A DNA stretch of 64,000 nt from an uncultured Granulosicoccus sp. (GTDB lineage Bacteria; Pseudomonadota; Gammaproteobacteria; Granulosicoccales; Granulosicoccaceae), in assembly GCA_947499955.1 (NCBI GenBank), contig CANMQI010000003.1, positions 62,001 through 126,000 on the forward strand, written 5' to 3'. Shown piece by piece: positions 17,641 to 24,595 of the stretch. The notes below the pieces were generated by a model that saw nothing but the letters and a program-made list of their open reading frames with translations, was not told the DNA's origin and ran no database searches. Position 1 is the first letter of the stretch. Each line of letters starts with the position of its first letter. Both the position numbers and the translations under genes were made by a program.

Positions 17641-17695
17641 TGTCTTTTCTCCTCGTAGGGGTGGTAGCCGGTCTACCCCGGCCGTGTTTTGGTTT

Positions 17696-18517
17696 CTAAT
17701 GCTTGCCAAGTGCGTTACGGAAGGCTTGCAGCTCTTCCTTGTCGACACCGGGAGTCTCCGCCGGGGTCGGAAATTCTCCTCCCAGCGCGGCCGTTCTGAA
17801 ATCACTCAAGGCCTGGACTCGTGCCTGATAGAGCGCTTCATGCAGGGCACCCAGATTGCCGAAGGCACGGGCATGCCGAGGCGGATTCTTCGTTTCGCCA
17901 CACAGATCGTTCATGAACAGGAATGTGACATCACCGCCGGAACCCGAGCCCAGCGAGACGCAGATCAATTTCGTGCGTGGCGCGATTTCGGCCATGACCG
18001 GACCCGGAATGACTTCGGACTCCACCGCAAAGGCACCGGCATTTTCCAGGCTCTTGAAATCCCGATAGAGCTTGTCAGCCTCTTCAGCGGTCTTACCCAC
18101 GGCCCGTAGTCCGCCCACCCAGATACTCTTGCGTGGCACCAGCCCCAGATGCCCCATGACGGGAATGTCCTCACGGGCCAGCGTTTCCACGGTCTTGAAA
18201 CTGCGCGCAGTGATGATCGCATCCACGCCCAGATGGAGAACCCGATAGGCCTCACGCATGATGTCATCCGTGGTGACATGCTCGGTCAGCTTGATGGCAG
18301 CGGTGCAGAAGGTCGTCTGATTGGCCGCGCGCACGATATGCGCATTGGCCGCATCGCAGACCATCATGTCGATGCCGGCCTCTTCCACGGCACTGGCCTC
18401 CTCTGCAGTGTTGGCTGTCACCTGTACCAGCTTCTGCTTGCCCTTGGCAGCTCGCATGTCTGCGATGGTAACGGTACGGTTCGCAGGCTGTGCAGCGGCG
18501 GTATAGATTTTCTTCAA
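17696..18517 (-). CDS. PanB-like (ketopantoate hydroxymethyltransferase superfamily) enzyme
   Basis: 273 residues starting at TTG 18517, preceded by AGGA; an ATG 60 bases inside is the alternative. A PEP-mutase/PanB-type TIM barrel: PVMGHLGLVPRKS equals the PanB GHLGL-PQ motif, VESEVIPGPVMAEIAPRTK the catalytic-Glu strand, and MVCDAANAH sits where PanB has the metal-binding GDS. Standard biosynthetic PanB differs (e.g. IGIGAG is VSLGSGSGG here), and the gene lies in a catabolic oxygenase cluster, so a retro-aldol or C-C bond enzyme in that pathway is more likely than pantothenate synthesis. Function inferred. Confidence 0.8.
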   Translation of the reverse strand: MKKIYTAAAQPANRTVTIADMRAAKGKQKLVQVTANTAEEASAVEEAGIDMMVCDAANAHIVRAANQTTFCTAAIKLTEHVTTDDIMREAYRVLHLGVDAIITARSFKTVETLAREDIPVMGHLGLVPRKSIWVGGLRAVGKTAEEADKLYRDFKSLENAGAFAVESEVIPGPVMAEIAPRTKLICVSLGSGSGGDVTFLFMNDLCGETKNPPRHARAFGNLGALHEALYQARVQALSDFRTAALGGEFPTPAETPGVDKEELQAFRNALGKH

Positions 18518-18566
18518 CAGTTGAATTCCTGGTGTTGCAGGTCAATGGAAAGACACGTGCCAACGA

Positions 18567-19286
18567 TCATCCCTTGTTGTCAGCGCCGGTCTTGAGTAGT
18601 CGTGCGGCTGGCTGCCCCTTGTGCGGCAGTGGCGTATCCGACCGGTTCTTGTTCTGGTAGACCGTGACATGCATCTCGATCGCGGCAAGGCATCCGGCAA
18701 TGTCACGAGCGATGGCAGCGTCATAGATGGCCTTGTGCTCATTCATGGTCACTTCCCGACCAAATCCGAACTCGGGAATTTCTGCCACGGCATACATTCG
18801 AAAGGTATCGAAGGCGGTCTTGTAGGCCCGCATCAGCAGATCGGAATCGCAAGCGGACATCAGCGTGCGGTGGAACTCCCAATCCTGCAGAGACCAGTGC
18901 TGAATGAATTTCTCGACATCCCCACTCTCACTCATCTGGCGCTCGACATAGGCCAGCCTCTGGTAGGCGGCGGTCAGCGCCAGCTCCCAGTTGAAATCGC
19001 CGCGCTCAAGCGATAACTCGGCAGCTTCGCGCTCCAGGATCAGACGCAGGTGAGCCGCCTCCCGGAAGGTGTCCTTCGAATGAGTCACCGCGCGAAAACC
19101 CAGATTCTTCTCGGACACGATCAAGCCCTCACCCGTGAGGCGAAGCATCGCTTCGCGAAGAACGCTGCTGGTGCAATTCAGCTCTTCTTTCAGGTGTTGG
19201 GGAATCAGTCGCTCGCCGGATTTCCAACGCCCGTAGATCAAGCCCTGGCGCAATGTCTCATACGGGTGTTCAGTGTCTGATGTCAT
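18567..19286 (-). CDS. GntR-family regulator, FCD subfamily
   Basis: 239 residues: N-terminal winged helix (YETLRQGLIYGRWKSGERLI, CTSSVLREAMLRLTGEGLI) and an all-helical FCD ligand domain with metal-type histidines. Heads the minus-strand PanB-like/MocE operon and is divergent from the hydroxylase gene. Paired TTCGAA boxes at 19323-19354 in the shared promoter are its probable operator. FCD regulators usually sense small carboxylates. Confidence 0.92.
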   Translation of the reverse strand: MTSDTEHPYETLRQGLIYGRWKSGERLIPQHLKEELNCTSSVLREAMLRLTGEGLIVSEKNLGFRAVTHSKDTFREAAHLRLILEREAAELSLERGDFNWELALTAAYQRLAYVERQMSESGDVEKFIQHWSLQDWEFHRTLMSACDSDLLMRAYKTAFDTFRMYAVAEIPEFGFGREVTMNEHKAIYDAAIARDIAGCLAAIEMHVTVYQNKNRSDTPLPHKGQPAARLLKTGADNKG

Positions 19287-19322
19287 GGCGCGCGGACCTG
19301 ATAGGGGATGGATGAAAAATCA

Positions 19323-19354
19323 AATATTCGAAAATAATCAAACTTTCGAATATT
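19323..19354. promoter_or_regulatory. Paired TTCGAA operator between gntR and hydroxylase gene
   Basis: Perfect inverted repeat AATATTCGAAA / TTTCGAATATT (11-bp arms, 10-base spacer). The arm centres are 21 bp apart, two helical turns, suiting two bound dimers. It lies in the divergent promoter of the GntR gene and the hydroxylase gene, 37 bases from the GntR start. Confidence 0.8.
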
Positions 19355-19463
19355 GCTTAACTTTGGAATGTATCGTAATCTATCGAAAATATCAATCGAG
19401 CTTGCGTCTTTCCTCCGATCCATGCACCGCCTACCGGGCCGGTGCCAGCAGGGAGTCCGAACC

Positions 19464-20495
19464 ATGGCCAAGAAGCCGAAAACAACCATCGATGAACACG
19501 GGCAGACCCGTGATCGTCGCGGCGAATGGCGCTCAGGCCGACCGGTCTACCTGGAGCCCCTGCTGGACACCCCTACCGATTTCAAACGCATTGCCAGATG
19601 GCTGTTCGGCATTCCGGGATTCTTCTTTCCCTGGTTCGCCATCTACATGCTGGTGATCGGCATCAGCTATGCGTTCTTCACGCCAGCACTTGCCCGTATG
19701 GAAACCCTGAGTCCGGGTTGGACTTTCGAGATCACGGCGCGCAATGTGGTACTGCTGACTCTCTGGAACGGCGTCTTTCATCTGTGGTTCTACAAATGGC
19801 GCAAGCAGGGCCGTTTGAAGAAGTACAACGCCAACTGGATGTCGAAGAACAACACCACCTTCCTGTTCAACGACCAGGTCTGGGACAACATGTTCTGGTC
19901 CTACAGTGGCGCGCTCTTCTGGAGTGCCTACGAATGTGGCCTGTGGTGGGCTTATGCCAACAACTGGCTCCCCTATATCGATTTCGAATCGAACCCCGTC
20001 TGGTTCTGCCTGGCCATGGCCCTGGTGCCCTTCTGGCGTAATTTCCATTTCTACTGGATTCATCGCCTGATACATTGGAAACCGCTCTACGATCGCGTGC
20101 ATTACCTTCACCACAAGAACGTGAATGTCGGTCCCTGGTCCGGAATGGCCATGCATCCGGTGGAGCACCTGCTGTACTTCAGCTGCATACTGATCCATGT
20201 CGTTGTCCCCAGCCACCCTCTACACATGATGTTCAACGCCTTTCAGACGGGGCTTGGGCCTGCCGTGAGCCATACCGGCTTCGACGAGATCGTATTCGGT
20301 GATGAGAAGGCCGTGAAAAATGATCGCTATATGCACTATCTGCATCACCGCTATCACAACGTCAATTTCGGGGAAAGCAATGTTCCGCTGGACAAGTGGT
20401 TCGGCAGCCTGCATGACGGATCACCAGAGTCAGACTTGCATTTCAGGGAAGTACACAAGAAGCGTGTGCAGGCACAACAGGCGAAAGTCGGATAG
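19464..20495 (+). CDS. Membrane di-iron hydroxylase (fatty-acid hydroxylase/sterol desaturase superfamily), MocD-like role
   Basis: 343 residues from ATG 19464. Several membrane helices (WLFGIPGFFFPWFAIYMLVI and others) and the histidine clusters that bind two irons: HRLIHW, HYLHHKN, HPVEH and HYLHHRYHN. This is the terminal oxygenase partner for the Rieske ferredoxin and FAD reductase nearby. A 37-codon upstream extension is possible but lacks family character. The substrate cannot be told; in the related Moc system it is a methylated inosamine. Confidence 0.88.
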   Translation: MAKKPKTTIDEHGQTRDRRGEWRSGRPVYLEPLLDTPTDFKRIARWLFGIPGFFFPWFAIYMLVIGISYAFFTPALARMETLSPGWTFEITARNVVLLTLWNGVFHLWFYKWRKQGRLKKYNANWMSKNNTTFLFNDQVWDNMFWSYSGALFWSAYECGLWWAYANNWLPYIDFESNPVWFCLAMALVPFWRNFHFYWIHRLIHWKPLYDRVHYLHHKNVNVGPWSGMAMHPVEHLLYFSCILIHVVVPSHPLHMMFNAFQTGLGPAVSHTGFDEIVFGDEKAVKNDRYMHYLHHRYHNVNFGESNVPLDKWFGSLHDGSPESDLHFREVHKKRVQAQQAKVG

Positions 20496-20540
20496 GTTCC
20501 GCCGGACGTTCATCTCCAGCAATACATAGAGTTCAATGGC

Positions 20541-21761
20541 ATGAGTACAGGTATGGTGATCATCGGCGCAGGTCATGCGGGAGTCCGTGCAGCACTGGCA
20601 ATCCGGGAGGCGGGGTATGACGGCCCCGTCAGCCTCGTCGCCGACGAAGGGTCCCAGCTTCCTTACGAACGCCCTCCCTTGTCCAAATGGACGGTCGATG
20701 CGCCCGATGTCCCCGTACCGCTCATACCGTCAAGCCAGCTGGAGGAAGCACGAATAGAACGAATCGATGGCAGGGTCACCAGCATCAATGCCAGCGATAA
20801 ATTCGTACTGATGAGCGATGGAACCACTCGTCCCTATGCAAAACTGCTGCTGGCGACCGGCGCCGCTGCTCGACGCTTGCCCGAGACTCTTGCGGGCCAG
20901 TCACCTATTCTCTACCTGCGTGACCTTGCCGATGCACAACGAATCAGACAGATGGCCGCGCAGTCATCCAGCGCCGCCATCATCGGCGGTGGCTTCATCG
21001 GTCTGGAGCTGGCCGCCAGTCTGCGTGGAGCCGGATTGGCCGTACAGGTTCTGGAAGCTGCCAATGCCTTGCTGGCACGCGCCGTCAGTGCTGACGTTGC
21101 GAGAATCGTGCATCAACTGCATGTCGATCATGGTGTGCAATTCATCTTCGACGCCCACACTGTCGAGTTGTCGGCATCCGATGGACATATCCGGCTGAAC
21201 TCTGATGAGCACATCACCGCCGACATGATCATCGCCGGTGTGGGCTCTGTCCCCGTGATCGAACTTGCGGACTCAGCAGGCCTCGAGGTGTCAGACGGGG
21301 TCATTGTGGACTCTCACCTACGCAGCAGTAATCCCGACATCTACGCTGCAGGTGATTGTTGCTCGTTCCCACTCTACGGCAGCGATGGACCAGCGACACG
21401 CCTCGAATCCTGGCAGGCTGCCGGCGATCAGGGCGCGGTGGCCGGTCTGAACATGGTAAGCGACACAGCAGACACCTATACCTCAGTGCCCTGGTTCTGG
21501 TCTGAACAGTACGACCATGTGTTGCAGGTTGCAGGATTGACCACACCCGACATGACCTTCGTGCAGAGAGCTTACGGCGGTACCCATCATGTGACCTTCG
21601 GACTCAACCCGGACGGCTCCCTTGGCTATGCCTGCGGTATTGCCGAGGGGCTCAAGGTTGCCAAGGACATTCGTTTCGCCATGAAGTTGATCGAGAAAGC
21701 CAGAGCAATCGACAAGGAAGCACTGGCCGACCCCCAGATCGCACTCAAGACACTGCGCTGA
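20541..21761 (+). CDS. FAD-dependent ferredoxin reductase, MocF/rhodocoxin-reductase-like
   Basis: 406 residues, the length of oxygenase-coupled NADH:ferredoxin reductases. FAD-binding VIIGAGHAGVRAALAIREAG at the N-terminus, LPYERPPLSKW conserved in this subfamily, NAD-binding AAIIGGGFIGLELAASLRGA in the middle, and IYAAGDCCSFP before the C-terminal domain. It starts 45 bases after the hydroxylase stop, the same operon, and supplies electrons through the MocE-like ferredoxin on the opposite strand. Confidence 0.93.
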   Translation: MSTGMVIIGAGHAGVRAALAIREAGYDGPVSLVADEGSQLPYERPPLSKWTVDAPDVPVPLIPSSQLEEARIERIDGRVTSINASDKFVLMSDGTTRPYAKLLLATGAAARRLPETLAGQSPILYLRDLADAQRIRQMAAQSSSAAIIGGGFIGLELAASLRGAGLAVQVLEAANALLARAVSADVARIVHQLHVDHGVQFIFDAHTVELSASDGHIRLNSDEHITADMIIAGVGSVPVIELADSAGLEVSDGVIVDSHLRSSNPDIYAAGDCCSFPLYGSDGPATRLESWQAAGDQGAVAGLNMVSDTADTYTSVPWFWSEQYDHVLQVAGLTTPDMTFVQRAYGGTHHVTFGLNPDGSLGYACGIAEGLKVAKDIRFAMKLIEKARAIDKEALADPQIALKTLR

Positions 21762-21859
21762 GCTCGACCATGAAACAGTTTTTCGTCAGATAGTACTGGA
21801 CAGCCATCCACGGCAGGTATATACCTTTTGGTATAAATATCCCAAATGGAGAGTGATCC

Positions 21860-22405
21860 GTGAACCCTGCCCCTTACTTCTTGATGGCCACCGTGCTGCT
21901 GCTCAACGGCTGTAGTTCTTCCAACGACGATCCGGACACGCTGACAGACACGGACGCCAACTCGCCCGGCGATACCGTCGGTGAATCCGATTCCTCCGGT
22001 GACACCTCGGAACCTGCACCCGGCGGCGGCGATGATCAGCCCGTGTTGTCCAGCACTCCAGGCGGTGACACCAGCGTCATAGCCGGCTACTGGGATGGCA
22101 GCCAGACTGACGAGGATGAGCGCTACGTTGTCATCGCGACCAATGGACTCTGGACCGAGTACTTTCTGACCTACGAGGGCGACACGGCCGGCAATTGCTA
22201 CTGGGTGACAGAGCCGCAGACACTGACCCCTGAGGACCCTGCCGCAAATGCCTACAGCCTCGCTGATGGACGAGCGCTGACACTCACAGCCGATGAAGCT
22301 GGAACCGCATTGACTGTCGACTACATACTCGAAGACAGAGCGCTGGAGACCTGGCCTGCCGTCGTTGGTCGTGTGCCTGAAGACCTGCCACTCTGCACGG
22401 AATAG
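21860..22405 (+). CDS. Lipoprotein of unknown function
   Basis: 181 residues from a GTG with GGAGAG upstream. Signal peptide with lipobox LLNGC, then an acidic Asp/Ser/Gly/Thr-rich linker (about residues 20-70) and a compact C-terminal domain starting IAGYWDGSQTDEDERYVVI. No family recognised. Upstream, TATACC/GGTATA (21820-21835) forms a short inverted repeat near the likely promoter. Confidence 0.75.
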   Translation: MNPAPYFLMATVLLLNGCSSSNDDPDTLTDTDANSPGDTVGESDSSGDTSEPAPGGGDDQPVLSSTPGGDTSVIAGYWDGSQTDEDERYVVIATNGLWTEYFLTYEGDTAGNCYWVTEPQTLTPEDPAANAYSLADGRALTLTADEAGTALTVDYILEDRALETWPAVVGRVPEDLPLCTE

Positions 22406-22418
22406 CCCGAGCAAGGGA

Positions 22419-22441
22419 GCGTCCGGCAAACTGCCGGACGC
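22419..22441. terminator. Bidirectional terminator between convergent genes
   Basis: Perfect 10-bp stem GCGTCCGGCA / TGCCGGACGC with a three-base loop, between the lipoprotein stop (22405) and the flippase stop (22447). T-tracts are weak on both sides. Confidence 0.65.
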
Positions 22442-22446
22442 ATCCA

Positions 22447-23667
22447 TCATCTGGCCGATAGATCTGCGCGGCTCTCCTCATTGCCCAGCTTTCCGAAGTA
22501 GACGGCCAGCAGGCCGGCATTGAGCAAGGCCGCAACGGCCACCAGCCAGGGTTCGGATAACCACAACATCACCGGCACCGACAACAGCAACATGAGGACC
22601 GCGCAGACAGCTCCGGTCTTGAACAGATAATGGAATTGACGTCGCAGGTGGAATTCGATGCTGTAGAGAATGATCTGACTGTCAACGAGGTAGTAGATGC
22701 ACCACAGGGCCAGCAGAATCGGCAACAGCGGTGTGCTCAGCTCACTCTTCCAGGACTGCATCATCGGGATGGCGAGATAGAGCGTCAGCGACCATATGAG
22801 GGTAATGACCAGAAACCCAACCCTTGCTCTGAGGCGGAGCTGGCGCGCGCTTGCTGCTCGATTCTGGACGTAGTGTTCCCTCTGCACCGGCAGACTGATC
22901 TGCGACCAGGCATTGCTGGTGAGCTGAATCGGTGCATACAGCTGTCGAACAAAGTTGATCAGTCCCAGTAGTTCGAAACCGCCCAGCAGTGCAACGATAT
23001 AGTTGTAGGAGCGCGTTGTTGCCTCATTGGCCAGCGCGCCTGCCACCGACCATCGAACGTCTCGCCAGATGTACAGATAACGCTTCCATCGAAAACGCCG
23101 CCGACGTCGCGCCAGCAGCGCGGTACGACAACGAATCCACGGCACAATGAATACCGCAGCACCAGCGGCGGCAGACAACAGGGTCGTGGCAACATCCACC
23201 TGAAAATACAACTGGGACACCACGATCATGGACATGAAAATGATACTCGCCACCAGCTCGTAGCGCATGGCAGCGCTTCTGTTGTGCACACTGAACAGGT
23301 AGGTCTTGACGAACTCACGAAACTGTTGCGTCAGAACATAAGCGAGGAAAGCCAGTACAGGAGCCTGCAGAAGCAAGGCGATCGACAGAGACACGATCGC
23401 CCCCAGTGTCAGGGTGACGAGGTGAAAGGTATAGAAGTCTGCGTAATGATCGGCCGGGTAACGCCGTGTCGCAAACACACTCATGGGAAGACTGACCAGC
23501 GGCCGTTGCAAGGCCGTGATCAGCCCGGAGATGGCAAACAGCAGACTGTAGAAACCGAAGCTTTCAAAACTGGTCTGCTTCACCAGCCACATGGCTGCCA
23601 GAAAGTTGCTCAGACTGGGCAAGCCCTGAGCCAATGCTCCTGCCACGAAACTGCGCTGCTTGTTCAT
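22447..23667 (-). CDS. Polysaccharide flippase (Wzx-like, MOP superfamily)
   Basis: 406 residues with about 12 hydrophobic segments (SNFLAAMWLVKQTSFESFGF, LITALQRPLVSLPMSVFATR, VLAFLAYVLTQQFREFVKTY). This is the pattern of lipid-linked oligosaccharide exporters. The start at 23667 overlaps the stop of the upstream GT2 (ATGA), which excludes the longer frame. Last gene of the CRP-site operon. It would move undecaprenyl-linked repeat units to the periplasm. Confidence 0.88.
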   Translation of the reverse strand: MNKQRSFVAGALAQGLPSLSNFLAAMWLVKQTSFESFGFYSLLFAISGLITALQRPLVSLPMSVFATRRYPADHYADFYTFHLVTLTLGAIVSLSIALLLQAPVLAFLAYVLTQQFREFVKTYLFSVHNRSAAMRYELVASIIFMSMIVVSQLYFQVDVATTLLSAAAGAAVFIVPWIRCRTALLARRRRRFRWKRYLYIWRDVRWSVAGALANEATTRSYNYIVALLGGFELLGLINFVRQLYAPIQLTSNAWSQISLPVQREHYVQNRAASARQLRLRARVGFLVITLIWSLTLYLAIPMMQSWKSELSTPLLPILLALWCIYYLVDSQIILYSIEFHLRRQFHYLFKTGAVCAVLMLLLSVPVMLWLSEPWLVAVAALLNAGLLAVYFGKLGNEESRADLSAR

Positions 23668-24593
23668 GATCCAGCGCGCAGGCTCTTGGCATTGACGTAA
23701 AGGCTGGTCAAGCGTGTATAGAGAAAGGGTGCACTGCATTTCAGCAGGCACAACACACGTGCCGGCAGACTCATGGTACTGGCCGCCGCCAGATTTCGAG
23801 CGAAGATCGGCAATCCGGCAAATCTTTTTTCACGAGCCGCCATCGGACCGAGAATTCTCAACTGGCAGGCAGCACGTACATCCACAGCCATGGAATCGGC
23901 GACAGAATCGAACCAGTAACGAGATTGCCGGAACCCGGTCGATTGAGTCAAGCGCCCCTGATCGACATCGTCATGCCAGATTGCCAGGGCATCGGGCAGC
24001 ATGTGGAAGTGCGCGCCTGCCTGGGCAAGCCGATCCATGAAGTCATAGTCTTCGTGGCGCGTCAGATCGACACGAAACTGCGTATGGCAAGCCAGGTCCC
24101 TCGACACGACCAGTGTGTCGGTCGATAGAATTCCCCCACGCACAAAGAGATAGCGATAAACATCCTCACCCGGCTCTATCAGCTGCGACGGGATGGCTGC
24201 GCGATGCCCGCCTTCCCTGCAGATATGGATACGCGAGCCCAGACACAGCTTGTCCGGAAAGCCTTGTGCGTCGATCTCGCGGGCGCACACGCTCAGCTTG
24301 TCGGTGGTGAATTCGTCATCGGAGTCCAGAAAGGCGACATACTGGCCGCGCGCCTGCTGCATCCCCACATTGCGTGCATTCGAGACCCCCGCATTGGGCT
24401 CGACGCGAATGCACCTCACTCGCGGATCGCTTGCAGACTCGAGGTTTTCGGCTATCGGTTCATCAGAGCCGTCATCGACGACGATGACTTCGAAATCCTG
24501 CCAGCTCTGTAGCAGACAGGACCTTACCGCACGCTCAAGTGCTTCCGGTCGATTGTAGACCGGGATAACGACAGAGAAGAGAGGTCGTGACAT
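23664..24593 (-). CDS. Glycosyltransferase family 2
   Basis: 309 residues, cytoplasmic GT-A enzyme. FSVVIPVYNRPEALERAVRS is the classical N-terminal strand; the nucleotide-sugar DxD equivalent is FLDSDDE, with VIVVDDGSDEP before it. Lies two bases after the co-polymerase stop and overlaps the flippase start, so is co-translated in the EPS operon. Sugar specificity unknown. Confidence 0.93.
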   Translation of the reverse strand: MSRPLFSVVIPVYNRPEALERAVRSCLLQSWQDFEVIVVDDGSDEPIAENLESASDPRVRCIRVEPNAGVSNARNVGMQQARGQYVAFLDSDDEFTTDKLSVCAREIDAQGFPDKLCLGSRIHICREGGHRAAIPSQLIEPGEDVYRYLFVRGGILSTDTLVVSRDLACHTQFRVDLTRHEDYDFMDRLAQAGAHFHMLPDALAIWHDDVDQGRLTQSTGFRQSRYWFDSVADSMAVDVRAACQLRILGPMAAREKRFAGLPIFARNLAAASTMSLPARVLCLLKCSAPFLYTRLTSLYVNAKSLRAGS

Positions 24594-24595
24594 CT

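Noticed and set aside
17696-18517. Biosynthetic panB
   Set aside because: Placed in a catabolic oxygenase cluster, no panC nearby, and metal/loop motifs differ from true PanB.
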